Made by a program: the position numbers and the translations under genes. Under the pieces are notes generated by a model that did no database searches, was not told the DNA's origin, and saw only the letters and a program-made list of their open reading frames with translations. From positions 1-64,000 of the forward strand of contig NZ_BSTN01000013.1 in the NCBI RefSeq assembly GCF_030269545.1: a DNA stretch of 64,000 bases. Reading direction: 5' to 3'. Shown here in pieces: positions 44,408 to 52,752 of this stretch (the stretch's first letter is position 1; each line of letters begins with the position of its first letter). The DNA is from Actinomadura sp. NBRC 104425 (GTDB lineage Bacteria > Actinomycetota > Actinomycetes > Streptosporangiales > Streptosporangiaceae).

Positions 44408-45819
44408 CAGCCGACCGCCCCTTCCATCTGCAGCTCGATCAGCCGGTTCAGCTCCAGCGCGTACTCCATGGGCAGCTCGCGCGCGATCGGCTCGACGAAC
44501 CCGCGCACGATCATCGCCATGGCCTCGTCCTCGCTCAGGCCCCGGCTCATCAGGTAGAACAGCTGGTCCTCCGACACCTTGGAGACGGTGGCCTCGTGGC
44601 CCATCTCCACGTCGTCCTCGCGCACGTCCACGTACGGGTAGGTGTCGGACCGGCTGATCTGGTCGACCAGCAGCGCGTCGCACTTGACGGTGGACTTGCT
44701 GTGCTGGGCGCCCTCCTGGATCTGCACCAGGCCCCGGTAGGAGGTGCGGCCGCCGGCGCGCGCCACCGACTTGGAGACGATGGTGGAGGAGGTGTTGGGC
44801 GCGGCGTGCACCATCTTGGCGCCCGCGTCCTGGTGCTGGCCCTCGCCGGCGAACGCGATCGACAGCGTCTCGCCCTTGGCGTGCTCGCCCAGCAGGTACA
44901 CCGCCGGGTACTTCATGGTGACCTTGGAGCCGATGTTGCCGTCGATCCACTCCATGGTGGCGCCCTCGTAGGCGACGGCGCGCTTGGTGACCAGGTTGTA
45001 GACGTTGTTCGACCAGTTCTGGATGGTCGTGTAGCGGCAGCGGGCGTCCTTCTTGACGATGATCTCCACGACCGCCGAGTGCAGCGAGTCCGACTTGTAG
45101 ATCGGCGCGGTGCAGCCCTCGACGTAGTGCACGTAGGCGCCCTCGTCGACGATGATCAGGGTCCGCTCGAACTGGCCCATGTTCTCGGTGTTGATCCGGA
45201 AGTAGGCCTGCAGCGGGATCTCCACGTGCACGCCCGGCGGCACGTAGATGAACGAGCCGCCCGACCACACCGCGGTGTTCAGCGCGGCGAACTTGTTGTC
45301 GCCGGCGGGGATCACCGAGCCGAAGTACTCCTGGAAGATCTCCGGGTGCTCGCGCAGCCCGGTGTCGGTGTCCAGGAAGATGACGCCCTTCTCCTCGAGG
45401 TCCTCGCGGATCTTGTGGTAGACCACCTCGGACTCGTACTGGGCCGCCACGCCGGCGATCAGCCGCTGCTTCTCGGCCTCGGGGATGCCCAGCTTGTCGT
45501 AGGTGTTCTTGATGTCGGCGGGCAGTTCCTCCCAGCTCGCCGCCTGCTTCTCGGTGGAGCGGACGAAGTACTTGATGTTGTCGAAGTCGATGTCGGACAG
45601 ATCCGAACCCCAGGTGGGCATCGGCTTTTTGGAGAACAGCCGCAGCCCCTTGAGGCGCAGGTCCAGCATCCAGTCGGGCTCGCCCTTCTTGGCCGAGATG
45701 TCGTGCACGACCTCCTCGTTCAGGCCGCGGCGCGCCGACGCGCCGGCCGTGTCGGGGTCGGCCCAACCGAACTTGTACCGATCGAGCCCTTCCAGCTCGG
45801 GGTGGGCTGCCGTGGTCAT
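44407..45819 (-). CDS. sufB: Fe-S assembly scaffold SufB
   Basis: SufB is the main scaffold on which the Fe-S cluster is built. The 470-residue protein has the typical regions KYFVRSTEKQAASWEELP (about 75-92), FIYVPPGVHVEIPLQAYFRI (about 190-209), VEGCTAPIYKSDSLHSAVVE (about 235-254) and DLVDQISRSDTYPYVDVRED-like sequence in the C-terminal third (here LLVDQISRSDTYPYVDVR). The conserved Cys in the CTAPIY segment and the Glu and His of the core are kept. The ATG overlaps the sufR stop. Length and motifs are normal for actinobacteria. Confidence 0.97.
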   Translation of the reverse strand: MTTAAHPELEGLDRYKFGWADPDTAGASARRGLNEEVVHDISAKKGEPDWMLDLRLKGLRLFSKKPMPTWGSDLSDIDFDNIKYFVRSTEKQAASWEELPADIKNTYDKLGIPEAEKQRLIAGVAAQYESEVVYHKIREDLEEKGVIFLDTDTGLREHPEIFQEYFGSVIPAGDNKFAALNTAVWSGGSFIYVPPGVHVEIPLQAYFRINTENMGQFERTLIIVDEGAYVHYVEGCTAPIYKSDSLHSAVVEIIVKKDARCRYTTIQNWSNNVYNLVTKRAVAYEGATMEWIDGNIGSKVTMKYPAVYLLGEHAKGETLSIAFAGEGQHQDAGAKMVHAAPNTSSTIVSKSVARAGGRTSYRGLVQIQEGAQHSKSTVKCDALLVDQISRSDTYPYVDVREDDVEMGHEATVSKVSEDQLFYLMSRGLSEDEAMAMIVRGFVEPIARELPMEYALELNRLIELQMEGAVG

Positions 45820-46679
45820 AGGGAGGTCCTCCCGGACTCCTCGTCACTGGTCAGATTCATTTCGGGGGAGCCACTCCCCGCGTCCGCCGCCGGAGACGGC
45901 GAGCCCTGCGGCCGCCCGGAGGGCGACACGCCGGCCTCCTCGCACAGGGACCGCGGACTCACGTGGGTGGTGCAGATGCCGTCGCCGTGGGCGATCGTCG
46001 CCAGGCGCTGGACGGGCGTGCCCAGCAGGCGGCTGAACGCCTCGGTCTCGGCCTCGCACAGCTGCGGAAACTCCGCCGCCACGTGCGCGACGGGGCAGTG
46101 GTGCTGGCACAGCTGCTCGCCGCCGCCGGGGCGGGGCGCCTCGGCCGCGGCCGCCGCGTACCCGTCGCCCGACAGCGCCTCGGCCAGCTTGCGGACCCGC
46201 TGGTGGGGCGGGGCCGCCTGCACGACCGGGTGGTAGCGCCGCTCCAGGTCGGCGATCTGCCGGCGGGCGAACTCGGCCACCGCGCGGTCGCCGTTCTTCT
46301 CGGCCAGGAAGCGCAGGGCCGCGGTCGCCAGGTCGTCGTAGGCGTGCACGAACGCGCTGCGCCCGGCGTCGGTGATGGCGAACCACTTGGCCGGGCGGCC
46401 GCGCCCGCGCCGCGCCTGCGGCCGGGCCCGGCGGATTTCGATCATCCCCTCGGCGAGCAGCGCGTCCAGGTGCCGCCGGATGGCGGCGGGCGTGAGGCCC
46501 ACCTGTTCGCCCAGCGCGGAGGCGGTGATCGGACCGTGCTCGAGGATCAGCCGCGCCACCCGGGCGCGGGTGTCGCGCTCGGCCGTGCCGTGCCGCTCCT
46601 CCGCCCCGATGGCGTGGCCAGGCGACGGCACGCCGGACCGCGCGCCCGCGGTCTGCGTCCTCGTCGGTTCCCCGCTCAC
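45816..46679 (-). CDS. sufR: SufR, Fe-S-sensing repressor of the suf operon
   Basis: This 287-residue regulator has an N-terminal winged helix (ARVARLILEHGPITASALGE onward, about residues 40-100) and a C-terminal sensor region with four cysteines: CQHHC, LCEAE and ICTTH (the last two near residues 211-240). In SufR such cysteines bind a cluster that controls DNA binding. It is the first gene of the operon and overlaps sufB. The start is uncertain: GTG at 46679 (chosen), GTG at 46688 or ATG at 46748. I prefer 46679 because the inverted repeat at 46685-46699 then lies outside the coding region. Confidence 0.9.
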   Translation of the reverse strand: MSGEPTRTQTAGARSGVPSPGHAIGAEERHGTAERDTRARVARLILEHGPITASALGEQVGLTPAAIRRHLDALLAEGMIEIRRARPQARRGRGRPAKWFAITDAGRSAFVHAYDDLATAALRFLAEKNGDRAVAEFARRQIADLERRYHPVVQAAPPHQRVRKLAEALSGDGYAAAAAEAPRPGGGEQLCQHHCPVAHVAAEFPQLCEAETEAFSRLLGTPVQRLATIAHGDGICTTHVSPRSLCEEAGVSPSGRPQGSPSPAADAGSGSPEMNLTSDEESGRTSL

Positions 46680-46684
46680 GTTTT

Positions 46685-46699
46685 TCACAACATCAGTGT
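46685..46699 (-). promoter_or_regulatory. SufR-type inverted repeat before sufR
   Basis: On the minus strand the sequence ACACT-GATGT-TGTGA is an imperfect inverted repeat six bases before the chosen sufR start. From memory it has the form ACACT-N5-TGTGA reported for mycobacterial SufR. Autorepression by SufR is the natural reading. Confidence 0.65.
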
Positions 46700-46748
46700 G
46701 CCGTAATTCCTTCCCCGCGACCAACCGGATCTCGATGTCATAGGTCAC

Positions 46749-46767
46749 GCAGGTAAGGCTTACCTAA
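46749..46767. promoter_or_regulatory. Iron box (IdeR/DmdR type) upstream of sufR
   Basis: GCAGGTAAGGCTTACCTAA matches 15 of the 19 positions of the IdeR/DtxR consensus TTAGGTTAGGCTAACCTAA and contains the palindrome AGGTAAG-GCTTACCT almost intact. On the minus strand TAGGTA and TATGAC (46742-46737), 18 bases apart, could be the -35 and -10 boxes, so the iron box would lie between them. No gene on the plus strand starts here, so the target is the suf operon. Confidence 0.75.
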
Positions 46768-46831
46768 GAAGTGCGTCGGCGGCGGGTCCCCTCACCGTTT
46801 TCGGTTTTCCGTTCCGCCACATCCGACACGA

Positions 46832-46861
46832 GTGTCACACTGATCGGTGTCACACTGATCG
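46832..46861. repeat. Two 15-bp direct repeats with palindromic cores
   Basis: GTGTCACACTGATCG occurs twice in direct succession. Each copy has the palindromic core GTGTCACAC, and across the junction ACAC-TGATCG-GTGT forms another near-palindrome. It lies between the DUF3040 stop and the iron box, about 150 bases upstream of sufR. It could be a regulator site or simply a duplication. Confidence 0.6.
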
Positions 46862-46883
46862 GAAATGGCCGCGGTATTGCGGA

Positions 46884-47153
46884 TCAGCGGCGGAAGCGGC
46901 CGGACGAGGCGCGCCTGCGCCCGCCCGCGGCCTCGAACGCCGCGACGGCGACGGCGGTGGCGGCAAAGCCCAGCACCACCAGGGCGCCCGCCGCCACGAC
47001 CGGGACCAGCCCCCGCCCCCGGTCCGGCAGGACGGCCTCGCCCGGCTCGTGGCCGCCGAAGGTCGCCAGCCGCTGGACGTAGTCCGGGTCCTCGGCGGCG
47101 GTCAGCTCGGCGAGCTCCCTGAGGATCCGCCACTCCGACGGCGACAGCGCCAT
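46884..47153 (-). CDS. DUF3040 small membrane protein
   Basis: This 89-residue protein starts MALSPSEWRILRELAELTAA, the hallmark of the actinobacterial DUF3040 family. It continues with a short polar stretch, then one hydrophobic helix (VPVVAAGALVVLGFAATAVA, about residues 49-68), and ends in a basic R-rich tail. Family members usually have one or two such helices; their function is unknown. The ATG follows GGGGAAG. It is divergent from an ABC transporter operon and lies upstream of the suf promoter region in the same direction. Confidence 0.85.
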   Translation of the reverse strand: MALSPSEWRILRELAELTAAEDPDYVQRLATFGGHEPGEAVLPDRGRGLVPVVAAGALVVLGFAATAVAVAAFEAAGGRRRASSGRFRR

Positions 47154-47322
47154 GTCTTCCCCGCAACGCGAACTTGCAGGTAAACAGCCAGTTTATTGAC
47201 CCTTATCCGGCCTTTGACCAGCCGGCCCGGGTGGCGGCGGCGACGGGCCGCGAGCGGAGGGGAGCCGGCGGGGCGGGGGCCGTTTCCGGGGCACCGGGCA
47301 CGGCCGCGCCGGGGGCCGGACC

Positions 47323-47328
47323 TAAACT
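47323..47328 (+). promoter_or_regulatory. -10 box of the ABC-2 exporter operon
   Basis: TAAACT ends seven bases before the ATG of the ATPase gene, with no ribosome site. This suits a leaderless transcript. No clear -35 hexamer is present. Confidence 0.45.
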
Positions 47329-47335
47329 CGACTCC

Positions 47336-48262
47336 ATGGCTTCCCCCCAAGGCGACGCGCTGGAGCTGGACGGCCTGGTCAAACGCTACGGCCGGACCGT
47401 CGCGGTGGACGGCCTGTCGCTGCGTGCCGCGCGGGGGGCCGTCACCGCGCTGCTCGGCCCCAACGGAGCGGGCAAGACCACCACGATCGAGATCTGCGAG
47501 GGGTTCCGCCGCGCCGACGCGGGAACGGTCCACGTGCTGGGGCTCGACCCGGTCGCCGACGCGCGCGCGTTGAAGCCGCGGGTCGGGGTGATGCCGCAGT
47601 CCGGCGGCGTGCCCGGCACGGCCCGCGCGGGCGAGTTCCTGCGCCTGGTCGCCTCCTTCCACACCCGTCCGCTCGACCCGGGCGCCCTGCTCGACCGGCT
47701 CGGGCTGGCCGCGCACGCACGCACCCCGTTCCGGCGCCTGTCGGGCGGGCAGCAGCAGCGGCTGTCGCTGGCGGTGGCCGTGGTGGGCCGTCCCGAGCTG
47801 GTGTTCCTCGACGAGCCGACCACCGGCCTGGACCCGCAGGCCCGGCACGCCACCTGGGAGCTGGTCGAGGGGCTGCGCGCCGCCGGGGTGTCGATCGTGC
47901 TGACCACGCACCACATGGAGGAGGCCGAGCGGCTGGCCGACCACGTCGTCATCGTCGACCACGGCCGCGTCGTGGCCGAGGGCAGCCCGGCCGAGCTGAC
48001 CGGCGCCGAGCGGCAGCTGCGCTTCCGCGCGCGCCCCGGCCTTGGCCTGGAGGAGCTGCTGGCGGCGCTGCCGCCGGGCACCGCCGCCAAGGAGTCGCCC
48101 GCCGGGCACTACCTGATCGAGGGGGAGGTCAGCCCCGAACTGCTGGCCACCGTCACCGCCTGGTGCGCCTCCCACGGCGTCATGACCGAGGACCTGCGCA
48201 TCGAGCGGCGCACGCTGGAGGACGTCTTCCTGGAGCTGACCGGACGGGAGCTGCGGTCATGA
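47336..48262 (+). CDS. ABC-2 type exporter, ATP-binding subunit
   Basis: This 308-residue ATPase is of the DrrA-like class. Walker A is GPNGAGKTTTIEICEGF (about residues 42-58), the signature is LSGGQQQRLSLAVAVVG (about 138-154), Walker B is LVFLDEPTTGLD and the switch His lies in LTTHHMEEAERLADH. The last roughly 80 residues (from ELTGAERQLRF) are the accessory C-terminal domain common in drug and lipid exporters. The next gene overlaps by four bases and encodes the permease. The pair would export a hydrophobic compound; the substrate is unknown. Confidence 0.93.
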   Translation: MASPQGDALELDGLVKRYGRTVAVDGLSLRAARGAVTALLGPNGAGKTTTIEICEGFRRADAGTVHVLGLDPVADARALKPRVGVMPQSGGVPGTARAGEFLRLVASFHTRPLDPGALLDRLGLAAHARTPFRRLSGGQQQRLSLAVAVVGRPELVFLDEPTTGLDPQARHATWELVEGLRAAGVSIVLTTHHMEEAERLADHVVIVDHGRVVAEGSPAELTGAERQLRFRARPGLGLEELLAALPPGTAAKESPAGHYLIEGEVSPELLATVTAWCASHGVMTEDLRIERRTLEDVFLELTGRELRS

Positions 48263-49077
48263 CCCCGGCCCACGAGACCGCCCACGGGACCTCCCGCGAG
48301 AGCACGGGGCACGGCGCCCTCGACCTGGCCCCCGCCCCCGGCGCCGCGCCCGTCCCGCGCATGGTCCTCGCGCAGACCGGCTACGAGCTGCGGACCCTGC
48401 TGCGCAACGGCGAGCAGCTGCTGCTCACGCTGATCATCCCGGTGGTGCTGCTGACGCTGTTCGGCGCCACCTCCCTGCTCGACCTCGGCCCGGGGCCGCG
48501 GGTGGACTTCCTGACGCCCGGCATCCTGGCCCTGGCGGTGATGTCCACCGCGTTCACCGGCCAGGCCATCGGCACCGGGTTCGAGCGGCGCTACGGCGTC
48601 CTCAAGCGGCTCGGCGCCACCCCGCTGCCGCGGTCCGGGCTGATCGCCGCCAAGACCCTCACCGTGGTCGCGGTGGAGGTGCTGCAGGCGGCGGTGATCT
48701 GCTCGGTCGCCGCGGCCATGGGCTGGCGGCCGCACGGCGACCCGCTGTCGGTGCTGGCGCTGGTGCTGCTGGGCACCGCCGCGTTCAGCGGCTTCGGGCT
48801 GCTCATGGCCGGGACGCTGCGCGCCGAGGCCACCCTCGCCGCCGCCAACCTCGTCTACATCCTGCTGCTCGCGGTGGGCGGCGTGGTGTTCCCCCTGGAC
48901 GACCTGCCCGCGGGAATACGCGACGCGCTGCAACTGCTGCCGATCTCGGCACTGGCCGAGGGGCTGCGCGACGTCCTGCGCGACGGCGCGGCGCTCCCCG
49001 GCGGCCCGCTGCTGGTCCTGGCGGTGTGGACGGCCGCCGGCCTTGCCCTGGCCGCCCGCTTCTTCCGATGGGAGTGA
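48259..49077 (+). CDS. ABC-2 type exporter, permease subunit
   Basis: This 272-residue membrane protein has a polar N-terminal tail of about 35 residues and six hydrophobic segments. The ABC-2 features are YELRTLLRNGEQLLLTLIIP (about 42-61), GIGTGFERRYGVLKRLGATP-like sequence (here FERRYGVLKRLGATPLPRS) and, near the end, LPISALAEGLRDVLRDG. Its ATG overlaps the stop of the ATPase gene. Three bases after its stop an EamA permease begins, so the three genes probably form one operon. Confidence 0.92.
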   Translation: MTPAHETAHGTSRESTGHGALDLAPAPGAAPVPRMVLAQTGYELRTLLRNGEQLLLTLIIPVVLLTLFGATSLLDLGPGPRVDFLTPGILALAVMSTAFTGQAIGTGFERRYGVLKRLGATPLPRSGLIAAKTLTVVAVEVLQAAVICSVAAAMGWRPHGDPLSVLALVLLGTAAFSGFGLLMAGTLRAEATLAAANLVYILLLAVGGVVFPLDDLPAGIRDALQLLPISALAEGLRDVLRDGAALPGGPLLVLAVWTAAGLALAARFFRWE

Positions 49078-49080
49078 TCC

Positions 49081-49998
49081 GTGGCGCTCGCTGAGTCCCC
49101 CGGCTCGTACGAACGTCCCGGCGGGTTCGCGGCACGCGCGCGCCTGCTGTCGCCGGCCGCGGTGCCGCCGCCCGCGCTGATCCTGCTGGGCATCCTGTCG
49201 GTGCAGGTGGGCGCGGGGCTGGCCAAGCACATGTTCGACCGGCTGCCCCCGGCCGCGGTGGTGTCGCTGCGGCTGCTCACCTCCGCGGTGGTGCTGGGGA
49301 TCGTCACGCGCGGGGCGCTGCGGGAGGCGCTGCGCGCCCGGTCCCGGCGCGACTGGGCGGTGGTGGCGGGGTTCGGGCTGACGCTGGCGCTGATGAACTT
49401 CTCCATCTACCAGTCGTTTGCCCGCATCCCGCTGGGCGTGGCGGTGACCACCGAGTTCCTCGGGCCGCTGGCGGTGGCCATCTGGGGGTCGCGGCGGCCG
49501 CGCGACGCGGTGTGGGCGGTGCTGGCCTTCACCGGCGTGCTGATGCTGGCGCGCGGCGGCGAGATCGACCCGGTCGGCGTCGCGTACGCGCTGCTGGCCG
49601 GGGCGTGCTGGGCGGCCTACATCCTGCTGACCGCGGCGACCGGGCGGCGGTTCCCCGGCTCGACGGGCCTGGCCGCGGCCAGCATCATCGGCACCGCCGC
49701 GATCATCCCCGCGGGGGCCGCGACGGGCGGCGCGGCGCTGCTCGACCCGCAGCTGCTGCTGTTCGGCCTGGGCGTGGGCCTGCTGTCGTCGGTGATCCCC
49801 TACAGCCTGGAGATGGAGGCGCTGCGGCGCATGCCCGCCCGGGTGTTCGGCATCCTGATGAGCCTGGAGCCCGCCGTGGCCGCGCTGATCGGGGTGGTGC
49901 TGCTCGGCGAGGTGCTGTCGGGCCGCCAGTGGGCGGCGATCGGCTGCGTCATCGTCGCCTGCGTCGGCGCCACCCGCGACCGCGAGAAGCCCGCCTGA
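49081..49998 (+). CDS. EamA-family transporter (RhtA-like)
   Basis: This 305-residue membrane protein has ten hydrophobic segments arranged as two EamA repeats of five. The N-terminal repeat includes LGILSVQVGAGLAKHMFDRL and SIYQSFARIPLGVAVTTEFL; the second includes VIPYSLEMEALRRMPARVFG and LMSLEPAVAALIGVVLLGE, the typical EamA end. The RhtA branch exports threonine, homoserine and related metabolites. The GTG start lies three bases after the ABC permease stop, suggesting translational coupling. The physiological substrate is not known. Confidence 0.9.
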   Translation: MALAESPGSYERPGGFAARARLLSPAAVPPPALILLGILSVQVGAGLAKHMFDRLPPAAVVSLRLLTSAVVLGIVTRGALREALRARSRRDWAVVAGFGLTLALMNFSIYQSFARIPLGVAVTTEFLGPLAVAIWGSRRPRDAVWAVLAFTGVLMLARGGEIDPVGVAYALLAGACWAAYILLTAATGRRFPGSTGLAAASIIGTAAIIPAGAATGGAALLDPQLLLFGLGVGLLSSVIPYSLEMEALRRMPARVFGILMSLEPAVAALIGVVLLGEVLSGRQWAAIGCVIVACVGATRDREKPA

Positions 49999-50089
49999 TC
50001 GACCGTCCGCGGGACCGGCCGCGGGCGGTGGCGGGACGGCGCAGGCCCGTGAAAGGATCATTCTCAGGACGAACCGGAAAGGAGCCGCC

Positions 50090-50938
50090 GTGACCGGCCG
50101 CGCCGACGAGCAGGGACTGCCGCCCGAGTTCTTCGAGGCGGGAACGGCGTCGTTCGTCGACTTCCTGCGCGTCCACTCCCCCGAGCTGCTGCCCGTCAAC
50201 CGCCTGGCCGAAACCGGCCTGCACGGCGCCCCGCCGGACCTGCCGCACGGCACCACCGTGCTGGCGGTGGTCTACGACGGCGGCGTGATGATGGCCGGCG
50301 ACCGCCGCGCCACCCGCGGCCACGAGATCGCCTACCGCGAGCTGGACAAGGTGCAGCGGGCCGACGAGTACTCGATCGTCGCGTTCGCGGGCACCGTCGG
50401 GCTGGCGATGGAGATGGTGCGGCTGTTCCAGGTCGAGCTGGAGCACTACGAGAAGATGGAGCTGTCGCGGCTGTCGCCGGCGGGCAAGGCCCGTCGGCTC
50501 GGCGCCGTCGTGCAGGCCAACCTCGCCCAGGCGATGCAGGGCCTGGCGGTGGTGCCGCTGTTCGCCGGCTACGACCCCGACGAGGACCGCGGCCGCATCT
50601 TCACCTACGACATCACCGGCTCCCCGCAGGAGGCCCGCGACTTCCACGCCGAGGGGTCGGGTTCCCCGTCCGCCCGCGGCGCGCTCAAGAAGCTCTACCG
50701 GCCCGGCCTGAACGAGCGGGACGCCGCCGCGGTGTGCGTGCACGCGCTCTACGACGCCGCCGACGACGACACCGCCACCGGCGGCCCCGACCGGCAGCGG
50801 CGCATCTACCCGACGATCGCGGTCGCCACCGCCGACGGCTTCCGCGCCCTGTCCGAGGACGAGGTCGCCGAGATCGTCGAAGAGGTCGTGCAGGGCCGCT
50901 TCGAGCGCCCCGACGGGCCGGTCGCCCCGCTGCGCTGA
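50090..50938 (+). CDS. prcB: Orphan 20S proteasome beta subunit
   Basis: This 282-residue PrcB has a propeptide of 54 residues and then the mature N-terminus at Thr55 (HG-TTVLAVVYDGG). Counting from that threonine, the catalytic Asp17 (AGD, residue 71) and Lys33 (LDK, residue 87) are both kept, so the subunit should be able to mature and cleave peptides. The GTG follows GGAAAGGAG. In most actinobacteria prcB sits in the order pup-prcB-prcA; here neither pup, prcA nor a proteasomal ATPase is adjacent. The flanking genes are an EamA transporter and PolX. It may be a second beta subunit or a relocated only copy. Confidence 0.93.
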   Translation: MTGRADEQGLPPEFFEAGTASFVDFLRVHSPELLPVNRLAETGLHGAPPDLPHGTTVLAVVYDGGVMMAGDRRATRGHEIAYRELDKVQRADEYSIVAFAGTVGLAMEMVRLFQVELEHYEKMELSRLSPAGKARRLGAVVQANLAQAMQGLAVVPLFAGYDPDEDRGRIFTYDITGSPQEARDFHAEGSGSPSARGALKKLYRPGLNERDAAAVCVHALYDAADDDTATGGPDRQRRIYPTIAVATADGFRALSEDEVAEIVEEVVQGRFERPDGPVAPLR

Positions 50939-50999
50939 CCCCGGCGGCGCCGGGCTCCGGCGGCCCGGCGGGGCGGCGGTACCCGCCGTACCCGGCTCC

Positions 51000-51005
51000 T
51001 AGACT
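51000..51005 (+). promoter_or_regulatory. -10 box of polX (leaderless)
   Basis: TAGACT lies six bases before the polX ATG, and no Shine-Dalgarno sequence is present. A transcript would start at the start codon. The -35 region is not recognisable. Confidence 0.5.
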
Positions 51006-51011
51006 GCCGCT

Positions 51012-52730
51012 ATGGCACGGGCGAACGACGAGGCGGCGGAGCTGATCCAGGAGCTGGCGGATCTGCTGTCCATCACCGGGGGCGACGCCTACAAGATCCG
51101 CGCCTACGAGAAGGCGGCGCGGGCGATCGCAGGCTACCCCGAGGACATCTCCGGGCTCGACCTGGCCGGGCTCAAGAAGATCCCCACCGTCGGCGACGCG
51201 ATCGCCCGCAAGCTGCTCGACTACCTGGCCACCGGCACCATCCGGCAGGTCGAGGAGCTGCGCGCGCAGATACCGGCGGGGGTGCGGGCGCTGACCGCGA
51301 TCCCAACGCTCGGGCCGAAGAAGGCCATGGCGGTGCACGAGGCGCTCGGCGTCTCCTCGGTGCCCGAGCTGGCCGAGGCGATCCGCCAGGGCCGGCTGCG
51401 CGGCCTGCGGGGCTTCGGCGCCAAGACCGAGGTGAACATCCTGCACGGCATCGAGCTGATGCGGCAGGCGGGCGGGCGCGTCCTGATCGACGTGGCGGCC
51501 GACCTCGCCGAGGAGGTCGTGGCGGAACTGTCGCGGGTCGCCGGGTGCGTGCGCTGCACCTACGCCGGGTCGCTGCGCCGCATGCGCGAGACGATCGGCG
51601 ACGTGGACGTCCTGGCCGCCTCCGCCGACCCGGGCCCGCTGATGGAGGCGTTCACCGCGCTGCCGTTCGTCACCGAGGTGATCGCGCGCGGCGCGAAGAA
51701 GACCTCCGTGCGCACCGCCAGGGGCCTGCAGGTCGACCTGCGCGTCGTCCCGCCCGAGTCGTGGGGCGCCGCGCTGCAGTATTTCACCGGCTCCCAGGCG
51801 CACAACATCCGCACCCGCGAGATCGCCGTCCGCGCCGGGCTGAAGTTGTCGGAGTACGGGCTGTTCGACGCCGACACCGGGGAGCTGATCGTCTCCGAGA
51901 CCGAGGAGGAGGTCTACCGGCGGCTCGGCCTGCCGTGGATCCCGCCGCCGCTGCGCGAGGACGGCGGCGAGATCGAGGCCGCGCCGGCCGGGGAGCTGCC
52001 CCGCCTGGTCACCGTGGAGGACCTGCGGGGCGATCTGCACAGCCACACCGACCTGACCGACGGCACCGCGTCCCTGGCGGACATGGTCGCCGCGGCCGCC
52101 GGCCGCGGCCTGGAGTACTACGCCGTCACCGACCACGCGCCCAACCTGTTCATGCAGCGCATGACCGACGAGAAGGCGCTGGCCCAGCGCGCGGAGGTCC
52201 GCGCCCTGCAACAGCGCCACCCCGGGCTGACGCTGCTGCACGGCACCGAGCTCAACATCGACCCCGACGGCGGCGTCGACTGGGACGCCGGTTTCCTCGC
52301 CGGCTTCGACGTCTGCGTGGCGTCGGTGCACTCGCACTTCACCCAGGACCGGGCCGCGATGACCCGCCGCCTGGTCCGGGCCTGCGAGAACCCGCACGTG
52401 CACGTGATCGGCCACCCCACCGCTCGCCTGATCGGCAGGCGGCCGCCCGTCGACGCCGACTGGGACGAGGTGTTCCGGGCCGCCGCCCGCACCGGCACGG
52501 CGCTGGAGATCGACGCCTTCCCCGACCGGCTGGACCTGCCCGCCGACCTGATCCGCCGCGCCAAGCGCTTCGGCGTGAAGTTCGCCGTCAACACCGACGC
52601 CCACGCGGTCGGCCACCACCGCAACATCCGCTACGCCGTGGGCACCGCCCAGCGCGGCTGGCTCACCCCCGACGACGTCATCAACACCTGGCCCCTCGAC
52701 CGCCTGCGCGCCTTCCTCCGCAAGGCCTGA
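51012..52730 (+). CDS. polX: Bacterial PolX: family X DNA polymerase with PHP domain
   Basis: This 572-residue repair enzyme has helix-hairpin-helix segments (LKKIPTVGDAIARKLLDYL, about residues 54-72; IPTLGPKKAMAVHE, about 97), then the nucleotidyltransferase site YAGSLRRMRETIGDVDVLAA with the two Asp and a third in LQVDLRVV. The C-terminal PHP domain has metal ligands in DLHSHTDLTDG, VTDHAP, HGTELNI, SVHSHF, GHPTAR and NTDAHA. PolX fills short gaps in base-excision repair, and the PHP domain has 3'-5' exonuclease and AP-site activities. All key motifs are intact. Confidence 0.95.
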   Translation: MARANDEAAELIQELADLLSITGGDAYKIRAYEKAARAIAGYPEDISGLDLAGLKKIPTVGDAIARKLLDYLATGTIRQVEELRAQIPAGVRALTAIPTLGPKKAMAVHEALGVSSVPELAEAIRQGRLRGLRGFGAKTEVNILHGIELMRQAGGRVLIDVAADLAEEVVAELSRVAGCVRCTYAGSLRRMRETIGDVDVLAASADPGPLMEAFTALPFVTEVIARGAKKTSVRTARGLQVDLRVVPPESWGAALQYFTGSQAHNIRTREIAVRAGLKLSEYGLFDADTGELIVSETEEEVYRRLGLPWIPPPLREDGGEIEAAPAGELPRLVTVEDLRGDLHSHTDLTDGTASLADMVAAAAGRGLEYYAVTDHAPNLFMQRMTDEKALAQRAEVRALQQRHPGLTLLHGTELNIDPDGGVDWDAGFLAGFDVCVASVHSHFTQDRAAMTRRLVRACENPHVHVIGHPTARLIGRRPPVDADWDEVFRAAARTGTALEIDAFPDRLDLPADLIRRAKRFGVKFAVNTDAHAVGHHRNIRYAVGTAQRGWLTPDDVINTWPLDRLRAFLRKA

Positions 52731-52752
52731 CGGCGCGCCGGGGGCCGGCAGG

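Noticed and set aside
47336..49998. Direct target of the two-component system at 37-39 kb
   Set aside because: DrrAB-type exporters are often beside NarL-type systems, but here they are 8 kb apart with the whole suf operon between.
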